Source of the DNA: Prochlorococcus sp. AG-347-I04
Lineage (GTDB): Bacteria; Cyanobacteriota; Cyanobacteriia; PCC-6307; Cyanobiaceae
Assembly: GCA_003281625.1 (NCBI GenBank)
Contig: QCBL01000012.1
Location: 1-37,360 of the forward strand
Direction: 5' to 3'
Length of the DNA stretch: 37,360 bases
In this document: positions 26,321 through 35,378 of the stretch, in pieces
How positions within the stretch are numbered: the first letter of the stretch is position 1
Layout: every line of letters begins with the position of its first letter
Notes under the pieces: generated by a model
Seen by the model: the letters and a program-made list of their open reading frames with translations, nothing else
What the model was told of the DNA's origin: nothing
Database searches by the model: none
Position numbers and translations under genes: made by a program

Positions 26321-29077
26321 TCAATTCAAAAGTTCAAGTTTTTTTGTGATTCTCTCCATTTGTACCGAACCCTCGTTTAATTTAAATCTACATTCATCAA
26401 CAATATCTTTTGGAGCCTTATCCACGAAATTTTTATTAGATAATCTCTTATTTAAATTATCTAATTCAATAGTAACCTTTTTTAAATCCTTGTTTAACCT
26501 TTCTCTTAATGCATCTATATTTACAAAATCCTCAAAAGGTAAGTAAACTTCTAAATCACTAATTATCCCAGAAAAAGATTTAGCAAACTCTTTTTTATCA
26601 ACAGCATTAGATTTAAAAATAAATACATCAGAGGATTTAGTTAAGGTTTGAATATCATCAACTAAAATTTTTAAAAAATCAATCAATTCATCATTATCTG
26701 AAATTAAGTAAACAGGAACTTTTTCCGATGGCTTGAGGCCTAATTCAGCTCTCAAATTTCTAATCAATCTAATAATTTCAAAGAGTTGCTGAAAGGAATT
26801 ATCAAGCTTTTTATCAACAAATTTATTTTCCTGTATCGGCCATTTTTGAAGAGATAATAATTCTTTATCTGGTTTAAGTTGAAGTACATGCCAAAGTTCT
26901 TCAGTAATGTGCGGCATAAAGGGATGAATCATCACCAAAATATCATTTAGCACTTTTATTAAAACCTTTTCAGATATTTGCCTATTTTTAGTCTCTTTAT
27001 TATTAAACCTTTGTTTAGCAAATTCTACATACCAGTCACAAAAATCATTCCATGTAAATTCATATAGTAGTTTCGCAGATTCTCCCAATTTATATTCTTT
27101 CAACAAAGCAGTAACCTTTGTATTTACCTTATTCAGTTTAGATAAAATCCACTTATCACATAACTCTAAAGAATTTTCATCACTATCATTAAGAGAATAA
27201 TTATTGTTAGAAGTTTTATTAATTAATACAAATTTAGTTGCATTCCATAATTTATTGGCAAAATTTCTTGAAGCTTCAACAGTTGAAGATGTATCTTTTT
27301 TTCGATCAAAATCAAGCCGAATATCTTGTCCAGCCCCTGCAACTTCTCGAATCAAAGCAAATCGCAAAGCATCAGAACCATATTTATCAATTAATAGTAT
27401 TGGGTCAATACCATTTCCTGAACTTTTACTCATTTTTTTATTATTTTCATCTCTAACTAGACCATGAATATACACATCCTTAAAAGGAATATTATTCGTG
27501 AAAGTATTTCCCATCATTGTCATTCTGGCCACCCAAAAGAAAATAATATCGAAGCCAGTAACAAGAACACTATTTGGATACCATTTTTTAAAATCCGGGT
27601 CATTTATATTTGGCCAACCAAGAGTTGAGAAAGGCCATAAACCACTTGAAAACCAAGTATCTAAAACATCTTTATCTCTAACCAGTTTAATATTTAATCC
27701 AAATTTTTTATTAGCTTCGATTAAGGCATCCTCTTTATTTCTCGCAACAACATATGGAGTATTTTGTTCTATTGAATCTTGAGAGTAATCTAAAACATAC
27801 CATGCTGGTATTTGGTGGCCCCACCATAATTGCCTACTGATACACCAATCATTAATATTTTCTAACCAATCCTTATAAACTTTCTCCCAGCGTGGAGGAA
27901 TAAACGATGGTTTTTTTGAATCAATTTCATTAAGACATCCTTGAGATATATCATCCATTTTCAAAAACCATTGCGTTGACAATAAAGGTTCAATAGGCAC
28001 CCTACCTCTATCGGAGAAAGGAACGGTATGTTTATAATCCTCTATCTTTGTCAAAAGTCCTAAGTTATCCAATTCTTTGATAATTTTCTTTCTAGCTTCA
28101 TATCTATCTAAATTTTGAAATTTACCTGCATTAATATTTAAAGTTCCATCTTTATTCATTACATTAATCTGTTTTAAATTATGCCTTTTTCCTATTGCAA
28201 AATCATTTGGATCGTGCGCTGGAGTAACCTTGACACATCCAGTACCAAAATCTTTATCAACATGTGAATCAGCGATAATAGGAATTTCTCTATCAACGAA
28301 AGGAACTTTTACTTTGACACCAATAAATTCTTTATATCTATCATCATCTGGATTAACTGCCACAGCAGTATCGCCCAAAAGTGTTTCTGGCCTTGTTGTT
28401 GCAACCTCCAAGTACTTATCTAATTGTCTCCCACTTTTAGAAAGCAAAGGGTATTTGAAATGCCATAAATGACCATTTACTTCTTGCATTTCAACTTCTA
28501 GATCACTTACGGCAGATTGAGATTCAGGACACCAATTAACTAAATATTCACCTCTATAAATTAAATTATTTTTATAAAGAATATTAAAAGCCTCAACAAC
28601 TGCCTCATTTAATTTTTGATCTAGAGTAAATCTTTCTCTAGTCCAATCAACTGAATATCCTATTCTTTTTAATTGAGAAACTATTTTGCCACCACTTTGT
28701 TCTTTCCAGTTCCATGCTCTTTTAAGAAATTCATCTCTTCCAATATCCTCACTTGTTTTGCCCTCGCTTTTTAATTGTTTTTCGAGAATAGTTTGAACAG
28801 CTATTGAAGCATGATCAGTTCCTGGTAAACATAAAACATTCTTCCCTAAAAGTCTTTGAAAACGAACTACAACATCTATTAAAGCTGTATTAAATGCATG
28901 TCCCATATGCAAAGATCCAGTTACATTTGGTGGTGGGATAACAATACAAAAAGGATCCCCATCATCCTCAGGTTTAGGACTAAACGCCTTTAAACTTTCC
29001 CATTTTTCTTGCCACTTTTTCTCTACTTCAAAAGGTGAATAATTTTCTAAAGAAAATTGATCATTCATCTCTGTCAT
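26321..29077 (-). CDS. valS: Valine--tRNA ligase
   Basis: Class I aminoacyl-tRNA synthetase charging tRNA-Val. With ATG at 29077 the protein has 918 residues; the frame can be extended two codons to a TTG, or shortened to an ATG three codons in. Signature HMGH is at 57-60 (PPNVTGSLHMGH), the editing domain spans about 195-350 with TTRPETLLGDTAVAVNP, and KMSKS lies at 548-552. An anticodon-binding helical domain follows, and the C-terminal coiled-coil arm typical of ValRS covers about 850-915. It is full length. A tRNA-Val gene lies some 450 bp upstream on the same strand, separated by the Fe-S carrier gene. No T-box is visible in the 97-bp leader. Confidence 0.97.
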   Translation of the reverse strand: MTEMNDQFSLENYSPFEVEKKWQEKWESLKAFSPKPEDDGDPFCIVIPPPNVTGSLHMGHAFNTALIDVVVRFQRLLGKNVLCLPGTDHASIAVQTILEKQLKSEGKTSEDIGRDEFLKRAWNWKEQSGGKIVSQLKRIGYSVDWTRERFTLDQKLNEAVVEAFNILYKNNLIYRGEYLVNWCPESQSAVSDLEVEMQEVNGHLWHFKYPLLSKSGRQLDKYLEVATTRPETLLGDTAVAVNPDDDRYKEFIGVKVKVPFVDREIPIIADSHVDKDFGTGCVKVTPAHDPNDFAIGKRHNLKQINVMNKDGTLNINAGKFQNLDRYEARKKIIKELDNLGLLTKIEDYKHTVPFSDRGRVPIEPLLSTQWFLKMDDISQGCLNEIDSKKPSFIPPRWEKVYKDWLENINDWCISRQLWWGHQIPAWYVLDYSQDSIEQNTPYVVARNKEDALIEANKKFGLNIKLVRDKDVLDTWFSSGLWPFSTLGWPNINDPDFKKWYPNSVLVTGFDIIFFWVARMTMMGNTFTNNIPFKDVYIHGLVRDENNKKMSKSSGNGIDPILLIDKYGSDALRFALIREVAGAGQDIRLDFDRKKDTSSTVEASRNFANKLWNATKFVLINKTSNNNYSLNDSDENSLELCDKWILSKLNKVNTKVTALLKEYKLGESAKLLYEFTWNDFCDWYVEFAKQRFNNKETKNRQISEKVLIKVLNDILVMIHPFMPHITEELWHVLQLKPDKELLSLQKWPIQENKFVDKKLDNSFQQLFEIIRLIRNLRAELGLKPSEKVPVYLISDNDELIDFLKILVDDIQTLTKSSDVFIFKSNAVDKKEFAKSFSGIISDLEVYLPFEDFVNIDALRERLNKDLKKVTIELDNLNKRLSNKNFVDKAPKDIVDECRFKLNEGSVQMERITKKLELLN

Positions 29078-29174
29078 ATGCAAATTTTATTTCAATAAAC
29101 TTTCCATTTATTTTATCTTGATAGCAGCCAATTAATGAACATAATATTAGATTGCAAAAAAAGGAATATTCATT

Positions 29175-29516
29175 TTACAAAAGTTTGAAGCCAGAACCGC
29201 AGGAACAACGAATTGCATTTTTTGGTGTTGAAATAAGAAATCCGCCACCACTTAAATCACCGTAATAATCTAATTTTAAATCTTTCAGTAAATTAAACTT
29301 TTTTACATCTGCGTATAAAGTGACTCCTTCCGTTCTTGAAATAGGGGATCCATTACATGTACCTGGCCTTAATTTAATATGCATCCATCCTTCAGAACAA
29401 TTTCTATCCTCTACCAAATCAATAGACATTAATCCAGGAAAGCCTCCAAAAGAAGATTGCCTAGACAATTCTGAAGCAGCGCTTTGACTGATTGAAAGAT
29501 TGACGATCTCAGTCAT
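29175..29516 (-). CDS. A-type iron-sulfur cluster carrier (IscA/SufA/ErpA-like)
   Basis: Small protein that carries or transfers Fe-S clusters to target enzymes. With ATG at 29516 it has 113 residues; a longer frame to 29561 would run into the tRNA gene and is rejected. The three cluster cysteines are Cys40, Cys104 and Cys106 (IRCSCGSGF); spacings of 64 and 2 equal those of E. coli IscA (Cys35, Cys99, Cys101), so it should be functional. The start begins SQSAASELSR in family style after MTEIVNLSI. It lies just 15 bases after the tRNA-Val gene on the same strand, with no ribosome-binding site between (see findings), and about 97 bp upstream of valS. Cyanobacteria usually hold several A-type carriers; which one this is remains open. 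Confidence 0.88.
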   Translation of the reverse strand: MTEIVNLSISQSAASELSRQSSFGGFPGLMSIDLVEDRNCSEGWMHIKLRPGTCNGSPISRTEGVTLYADVKKFNLLKDLKLDYYGDLSGGGFLISTPKNAIRCSCGSGFKLL

Positions 29517-29531
29517 TAGAAAAATAATAAA

Positions 29532-29603
<72 letters not shown>

Positions 29604-29633
29604 TTATATTAAACCATTCTAATAGATGAAGTT

Positions 29634-29664
29634 GAAATATTTATACTAAGTATTTAAATATTTC
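29634..29664. repeat. Perfect 10-bp inverted repeat between tRNA-Val and mazG
   Basis: GAAATATTTA (29634-29643) and TAAATATTTC (29655-29664) are exact inverted copies around an 11-nt spacer; the inner TAC/GTA can also pair. It lies in the 98-bp divergent gap between the leftward tRNA gene and rightward mazG, where an operator or overlapping promoters could sit. All but the end pair is A/T, so chance is a serious alternative in this DNA. Confidence 0.45.
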
Positions 29665-29701
29665 ATGATTAAGGCAAAATTGAATTAATAAAATATATCC
29701 T

Positions 29702-30547
29702 ATGTCCTCAAACGATAGATATAACTTGCGAGAAAATTCTGATTCAGAGACTTTAGAGAACTTTAAAATTTTGATATCTAATGTCAAATCATTGAAAGAT
29801 AAAAATTGGGGGTGCCCATGGCAAAAAATACAGTCTCATAAATCATTAATCCCATTTTTAAATGAAGAAAGTAGTGAATTTATTGATGCGATATATGAAA
29901 AAAATGCGGTTAACATTTGTGAAGAGTTAGGAGATCTTTTATTACAAGTAATGCTTCATTCTGAAATCGGTTACGAAAACAAAGAATTTGAACTTAATGA
30001 TGTTATAAAAAATCTAAACAAAAAAATTATTAATAGACATCCATATATTTTTCACAAAAAAGAAAAAGTATCTCTAGAAAAATCGCAACAGATTTGGAGA
30101 AATATTAAAAATTCAGAAAAAGAAGCAACTAATATTGAATCATCGATTAGTAAAAATTTAAATTTGAAAATCAAATATTTACCGCCAACGGTTGGAACAG
30201 ATAAAATCACAAATGTTGTTAAAGACTATGGTTTTAAATGGGAGAGTACCGATCAGATTTTTGAAAAGTTAGAAGAAGAGATTAATGAATTAAAGGAAGC
30301 AATAAAAAGTAAAAATGATTCAGACATAAAAAATGAATTTGGGGATATTTACTTTACCCTTCTTAATCTCTCAAACTTTTTAAAAATAAATCCTGAATCA
30401 GCTCTTCAAAAAACCAATAAAAAATTTTTAAAAAGATTTTCAATCATTGAACATCATGCAGGAGATAATATTAAAAAACAAACTCCTAAAGATTTTCAAA
30501 GGCTTTGGCAAATAGCCAAGCAAAAACTTAAAAGAAAAAATTCTTAA
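29702..30547 (+). CDS. mazG: Nucleoside triphosphate pyrophosphohydrolase MazG
   Basis: Hydrolyses (d)NTPs to monophosphates and pyrophosphate; in E. coli it also lowers (p)ppGpp, and cyanophages carry their own mazG. The 281-residue protein has two MazG domains: the first with the cluster EESSE (55-59) and EELGD (74-78), the second with EKLEEEINELKEA and NEFGDIYFTLLNL near 187-225. The opening WGCPWQKIQSHKSL is typical of full-length bacterial MazG. It heads a same-strand run, with speE 7 bp downstream, and is divergent from tRNA-Val. Confidence 0.95.
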   Translation: MSSNDRYNLRENSDSETLENFKILISNVKSLKDKNWGCPWQKIQSHKSLIPFLNEESSEFIDAIYEKNAVNICEELGDLLLQVMLHSEIGYENKEFELNDVIKNLNKKIINRHPYIFHKKEKVSLEKSQQIWRNIKNSEKEATNIESSISKNLNLKIKYLPPTVGTDKITNVVKDYGFKWESTDQIFEKLEEEINELKEAIKSKNDSDIKNEFGDIYFTLLNLSNFLKINPESALQKTNKKFLKRFSIIEHHAGDNIKKQTPKDFQRLWQIAKQKLKRKNS

Positions 30548-30554
30548 AAAGCAA

Positions 30555-31406
30555 ATGAATCATATTTCAACATGGATAGATGAATATCATGAAGGCTCAA
30601 GATTCGGCCTAAATGGAGAAATCTTAATTAAACAAAACTCAAAATATCAAGAAATCATAGTGATTGAAAATGATTATTATGGCAGAGCTTTAATGCTAGA
30701 TGGTTGTTGGATGACATCATTTAAAGACGATAAATATTATCATGAGTGTCTTGTGCATCCAGCATTAAGTACTATTGATAAAAAATCAAATGTACTAATT
30801 ATTGGTGGAGGAGACGGTGGTACTGCAAGAGAATGCGTTAAATACTCTCAAATATCAAAAATTGATCTGGTAGAGATTGATGAGGAAGTAATCAAAATAT
30901 CTAAAAAATTTTTAAAAGAAATTGGTGGCAAAGCGTGGAATGACAAAAGATTAAAAATTTATATTGATGATGGTGTTCAATGGGTAAAAAAAACAAGAGA
31001 TAATTTTTACGACGTTATATTTATAGATTGTTCAGATCCCTCAGAATTTTCAAATTTATTATTTTCAGATTCGTTTTATAAAGAATGCAAAAGAATTCTT
31101 AGAAAAAATGGTATTTTAGCAACGCAAAGCGAATCTCCTGAATCCTTTAAAAATATTCACATAAGTATTCTGAAAAACCTGAAAAAAATCTTTAAAGTCT
31201 CTGAAACTATGTATTCATTTGTGCCTATATATCCAAGCGGAATTTGGAGTTGGACATTCGCTTCTGAGGAAGTTCTCAATTTATCAAAGCAAAATTACAT
31301 TGAAACCCTAAGAATAGAAAAAGGATGCGAAATTTGGAATTTGAATTTTCAAAATGCAGCATTCAAAATGATGCCAAATAAAATTGTAAAAGAACTCAAT
31401 TCATAG
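30555..31406 (+). CDS. speE: Polyamine aminopropyltransferase (spermidine synthase)
   Basis: Transfers an aminopropyl group from decarboxylated S-adenosylmethionine to putrescine. The 283-residue protein has the cofactor motif GGGDGG (84-89), acidic Asp/Glu pairs near 104-111 and the catalytic-region Asp158 in FIDCSDP. The loop after DP reads SEFSNLLFS where many spermidine synthases have a Gly-Pro-Ala stretch, which may alter substrate preference. The full N-terminal strand domain (ISTWIDEYHEGSRFG) is present. Between mazG (7 bp) and speB (1 bp), in a polyamine operon with the agmatinase. Confidence 0.92.
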   Translation: MNHISTWIDEYHEGSRFGLNGEILIKQNSKYQEIIVIENDYYGRALMLDGCWMTSFKDDKYYHECLVHPALSTIDKKSNVLIIGGGDGGTARECVKYSQISKIDLVEIDEEVIKISKKFLKEIGGKAWNDKRLKIYIDDGVQWVKKTRDNFYDVIFIDCSDPSEFSNLLFSDSFYKECKRILRKNGILATQSESPESFKNIHISILKNLKKIFKVSETMYSFVPIYPSGIWSWTFASEEVLNLSKQNYIETLRIEKGCEIWNLNFQNAAFKMMPNKIVKELNS

Positions 31407-31407
31407 A

Positions 31408-32289
31408 ATGATAAAAAATTTATTTGATAAAGAAAATGCGATTTTTATGGGAGCAAAAAGAAGCCCTGAAAATTGCGTAATTGGTATATTTGGAGTCAAT
31501 TATGATGGAACATGTTCGTTCAAACCTGGAGCTAGATTTGGTCCAGAAGCTATAAGACAAGTCAGCTCATGTTTAGAAACATACTGTCCAAACCTAAATA
31601 GAGACTTAGATGATATTATGTATGCTGATTTTGGGTCAATAATAATTGATAAAAATGACTCAAAGTCTGTTATTGAATCAGTCAAATCAGCAACAAATTT
31701 TTTAATTAATAAAAGCCTTAGTCCTATTATGCTTGGAGGTGAACACTCTATCACTACAGGCGCTATTGAAGCATTAGTAAAAAAATATCCAGATTTGATA
31801 TTGGTCCAACTAGATGCTCATGCAGATTTAAGAGAATCATATATAGGAAACAAACATAGTCATGCTTGTACAATGAAAAGATGCCTAGAGGTGCTACCTG
31901 AAAAGAAAATTTTGCAAGTAGGAATAAGAAGTGGGACTAAAGAAGAATTTCAATTTATGCATAATAACAATCAATTAGTTAACTTTCGTCCAGGCGAAAA
32001 TGCGCAAAAGTTAAAGCAAGCTTTACTACCATACTCTAAATCTCCAATTTATTTAACAATAGATTTAGATTGGTTTGATCCCAGTTTGTTAGCAGGGACG
32101 GGAACCCCAGAACCGGGAGGATTTTTCTGGAATGATTTTGATGAAATCCTGAAAACTCTAGTAGAGTTTAGAATTGTGGCTTCAGACATTGTGGAATTAT
32201 CTCCAGAAATTGATAAAAGCGGAGTTAGCAGCATAGTTGCGGCCAAAGTACTAAGAAGCTTAATTTTGTCATTAGAAAGTATGCAATAA
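31408..32289 (+). CDS. speB: Agmatinase/ureohydrolase family protein
   Basis: Dinuclear manganese hydrolase of the arginase/agmatinase fold, likely turning agmatine into putrescine and urea, the substrate of the neighbouring SpeE. The 293-residue protein carries every metal ligand: His113 (GGEHS), Asp136, His138 and Asp140 (QLDAHAD), and Asp219 and Asp221 (TIDLDWFDPS). The SpeE stop is 1 bp before its start, so translation is probably coupled. Substrate choice between agmatine and another guanidino compound is inferred from pairing with speE. gcvT follows 49 bp later. Confidence 0.9.
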   Translation: MIKNLFDKENAIFMGAKRSPENCVIGIFGVNYDGTCSFKPGARFGPEAIRQVSSCLETYCPNLNRDLDDIMYADFGSIIIDKNDSKSVIESVKSATNFLINKSLSPIMLGGEHSITTGAIEALVKKYPDLILVQLDAHADLRESYIGNKHSHACTMKRCLEVLPEKKILQVGIRSGTKEEFQFMHNNNQLVNFRPGENAQKLKQALLPYSKSPIYLTIDLDWFDPSLLAGTGTPEPGGFFWNDFDEILKTLVEFRIVASDIVELSPEIDKSGVSSIVAAKVLRSLILSLESMQ

Positions 32290-32338
32290 AAAATTTCTAA
32301 ACTAAAGTATAAAAATACTAATTAAAATTTAATATTGC

Positions 32339-33451
32339 ATGGATTTGCTTAAAAGTCCTCTGTATTCAAAATATGTTCAATCAAATGCAAAATTAGTGAA
32401 TTTTGCAGGTTGGGAAATGCCAATATCATTTTCGGGATTAATCAAAGAACATGAATCAGTGAGATCTTCAGCGGGATTGTTTGATATTTCTCACATGGGT
32501 GTAATTTCTATAAAGGGAATCAATCCAAAGGATTATATTCAAAAATTTTTTCCCACAAATTTATACTCCTTTTCTGAAGGTCAAGGACTTTATACAGTAA
32601 TGCTCAATGAAAAAGGAGGAATAATAGATGACTTAATAATTTATGACCTTGGTATACAAGAAAATGATATATCAGAATTATTATTAATAGTTAATGCAAG
32701 TAGATACGAGGTAGATTTTCAGTGGATCAAAAATAATTTAAATAATTATGAAATTTCGATAACAGACTTTAAAAAAGAAAAAGTACTTTTAGCACTGCAA
32801 GGCAAAAAATCATTCGATTTATTTGAAGAATGGATTAACTCATCGATATCACATATCCCTAACTTTGGATGCGAATATAAAATTTTAAAACATATTTCGC
32901 TTGAAGAAAAAATCTTCGTTGCGAAGACAGGATATACAGGGGAAAATGGTCTAGAAATACTTTTATCTAAAAAAGCAGCAATTAATTTATGGGATTTCTC
33001 ACTTTCCAAAAATGTTGCACCTTGTGGTTTAGGAGCTAGAGATACTCTTAGACTTGAAGCAGGCATGCATCTTTATGGCCAAGACATAAATGAGGAAACT
33101 TCTCCATATGAAGCAGGGTTAGGATGGCTAGTACATCTAGAAAATAATCACGAATTCTTTGGAAGAAAATTTCTTGAAGAGCAGTCAATATTAGGTATTC
33201 AAAAAAAGTTAGTTGGTCTCTCTATAGAAGGTAAAGCAATAGGAAGAAAAGGTTGCGCAGTACTAAAAGGTGAAGAGAATATTGGAACTATCACTAGCGG
33301 CAGTTGGTCTCCAACTAAACAACAAGCTATAGCTTTTGCATACATCAATACCTCGCATGCCTTAATAAATAATGAAGTTCAAATATTAATAAGAAGCAAA
33401 AAATTCAAAGGTGTTATAACAAAAAGAGCATTTTATAAAAAGAATTATTAA
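32339..33451 (+). CDS. gcvT: Aminomethyltransferase, T protein of glycine cleavage
   Basis: Takes the aminomethyl group from GcvH, releases ammonia and forms methylene-tetrahydrofolate. The 370-residue protein has the opening [15 protein letters not shown] and FDISHMG, folate-site region, and the [18 protein letters not shown] signature, with a C-terminal beta-barrel ([20 protein letters not shown]). Length is normal. It is not with gcvP/gcvH, which lie about 16 kb away on the opposite strand, but between speB (49 bp) and aspS (55 bp). Confidence 0.97.
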   Translation: MDLLKSPLYSKYVQSNAKLVNFAGWEMPISFSGLIKEHESVRSSAGLFDISHMGVISIKGINPKDYIQKFFPTNLYSFSEGQGLYTVMLNEKGGIIDDLIIYDLGIQENDISELLLIVNASRYEVDFQWIKNNLNNYEISITDFKKEKVLLALQGKKSFDLFEEWINSSISHIPNFGCEYKILKHISLEEKIFVAKTGYTGENGLEILLSKKAAINLWDFSLSKNVAPCGLGARDTLRLEAGMHLYGQDINEETSPYEAGLGWLVHLENNHEFFGRKFLEEQSILGIQKKLVGLSIEGKAIGRKGCAVLKGEENIGTITSGSWSPTKQQAIAFAYINTSHALINNEVQILIRSKKFKGVITKRAFYKKNY

Positions 33452-33506
33452 CTAAATTTACCCTCAAAGAATTATTATAAGTTATTGATAAATAAATCAT
33501 ACTTAG

Positions 33507-35303
33507 ATGAGAAACAAAATTTGTGAAGAACTCAATAATACAGATATTGGTAAATTAGTTAATCTATGCGGATGGGTAGATAGAAGAAGAGATCATGGTG
33601 GTGTAATTTTTATTGATTTAAGGGATCATAGTGGATTCTTACAAATAACAATTAACCCCGATGATGGAGCAAATCTATTTAAACAAGCAGAAACTCTAAA
33701 AAATGAGACGGTAATAATGGTTAGCGGAATTATTAATGAAAGGCCCAAAGATTCAATAAATAAAAATTTAAGTACTGGAGAGTTAGAGCTTAAGGTTGAA
33801 GATTTGCAAATTCTCAACCAAATTAAAAAAAACCTACCTTTTCCAGTGTCTATACATGATTATGAAAATACAAAAGAGGAACTCAGATTAAAATATAGAT
33901 ATCTTGATTTAAGAAGGGGCAAATTACTAGAAAATTTAAAAACTAGACACAAGATTATTAAAGTTGCTAGAGAATTTCTTGATAATTTTGGATTTACTGA
34001 AGTAGAGACTCCATTACTTACAAAATCAACTCCTGAAGGCGCTCGCGATTTTCTTGTTCCTGCACGTCTTTCCAATGGAGAATTTTTTGCTCTACCTCAA
34101 TCCCCACAACTATTTAAACAACTTTTAATGGTGGGGGGTTTAGATAAGTATTACCAAATCGCAAAATGTTTCCGTGATGAAGACTTAAGGGCAGATAGAC
34201 AGCCAGAGTTTACGCAATTAGATATTGAGATGAGCTTTATTAGTGAAGAAGAAATAATATCTTTTAATGAAAGTCTTATAAAAAAAATATGGAAAGAAGT
34301 GTTAAATATTGATTTTAAGAATGCTTTTCAAAGAATGTCATGGCAAGCAGCAATGGATAATTACGGCACTGATAGACCAGACACTAGATATCAAATGTTA
34401 TTAAAAGATTTAGGAGAAGTATTAGGTGATATTGGCTTTAATATTTTCACCAAGGCAATTAAATCTGGAGGTTCTATAAAATCCATAACAGTCAAAGGAG
34501 GTAATTTAAGTATTAGCAACGTAAGAATTAAACCAGGAGGTGATATATTCCAAGTAGCTCAAGATGCAGGAGCTGGTGGTTTGGCCTTTATAAGGGTTAA
34601 AGGAGATGAGCTTGAAACTATTGGGGCAATTAAAAATAATCTAAATGAAGAGCATATAGCTGATATTTTAAGAGTCACCGAAGCACAAGATGGAGACTTA
34701 ATCCTCTTGGGTGCTGGAGAAAAACAAATTGTCAACCAGTCATTAGATAGAGTGAGACAATACATCGCAAAAGACTTAAATCTCATAGATAAAAGTAAAT
34801 GGAATTTCTTATGGGTAACTGATTTCCCGATGTTTGAGAGAAATGAAGAGGAAAATAGATATGAAGCTTTACATCATCCTTTTTGTTCTCCAAAAAATAT
34901 AAAATCTAAAGATTCTGAAAACTTGCAAAAGAAAATCGAGAACTCTATAGCGAATGCTTATGACTTAGTTCTTAATGGCTTGGAATTAGGAGGTGGCTCT
35001 TTACGTATTCATGAAGCGAACTTGCAAAGAGAGGTTTTGAAAACGGTAGGACTTACTGATGAAGAGATTGATGAAAAATTTGGATTCTTAATAGAGGCCT
35101 TAGAAATGGGTGCTCCCCCTCATGGTGGAATAGCGTTTGGATTAGATCGTATTACCATGCTGATCATTGGTGCAGATTCAATAAGAGAAACCATTGCTTT
35201 CCCAAAAAATCAACAAGCAAAATGTCTTCTCACAAATGCACCTTCAAATGTCTCTGAATCACAATTAATAGAATTGGATATTGAAATAACAATTGATGAA
35301 TAA
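33507..35303 (+). CDS. aspS: Aspartate--tRNA ligase, bacterial type
   Basis: Class II synthetase that charges tRNA-Asp. The 598-residue protein has the N-terminal OB anticodon domain ([20 protein letters not shown], 21-40), motif 1 region ([21 protein letters not shown]), motif 2 ([18 protein letters not shown]), the bacterial GAD insertion domain (about 280-430), and motif 3 (GGIAFGLDR). Length is normal for bacterial AspRS. Whether it also charges tRNA-Asn, as non-discriminating forms do, cannot be decided here. It has 55 and 75 bp gaps to gcvT and pyrG. Confidence 0.97.
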   Translation: MRNKICEELNNTDIGKLVNLCGWVDRRRDHGGVIFIDLRDHSGFLQITINPDDGANLFKQAETLKNETVIMVSGIINERPKDSINKNLSTGELELKVEDLQILNQIKKNLPFPVSIHDYENTKEELRLKYRYLDLRRGKLLENLKTRHKIIKVAREFLDNFGFTEVETPLLTKSTPEGARDFLVPARLSNGEFFALPQSPQLFKQLLMVGGLDKYYQIAKCFRDEDLRADRQPEFTQLDIEMSFISEEEIISFNESLIKKIWKEVLNIDFKNAFQRMSWQAAMDNYGTDRPDTRYQMLLKDLGEVLGDIGFNIFTKAIKSGGSIKSITVKGGNLSISNVRIKPGGDIFQVAQDAGAGGLAFIRVKGDELETIGAIKNNLNEEHIADILRVTEAQDGDLILLGAGEKQIVNQSLDRVRQYIAKDLNLIDKSKWNFLWVTDFPMFERNEEENRYEALHHPFCSPKNIKSKDSENLQKKIENSIANAYDLVLNGLELGGGSLRIHEANLQREVLKTVGLTDEEIDEKFGFLIEALEMGAPPHGGIAFGLDRITMLIIGADSIRETIAFPKNQQAKCLLTNAPSNVSESQLIELDIEITIDE

Positions 35304-35348
35304 GAATATATATGGATGTTCTAAAAGTTTTTTGTTTAAATAAAATAT

Positions 35349-35355
35349 AAGGAGG
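35349..35355 (+). promoter_or_regulatory. Strong Shine-Dalgarno-like AAGGAGG far from the pyrG start
   Basis: AAGGAGG is close to ideal for pairing with 16S rRNA but ends 23 bases before the pyrG ATG, too far for normal use. A stop at 35367-35369 in the pyrG frame rules out an earlier pyrG start. A GTG at 35358 opens only a three-codon frame. Its purpose is unknown; it may be chance. Confidence 0.35.
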
Positions 35356-35378
35356 CTGTGCTTAATTAAAAATATTTA

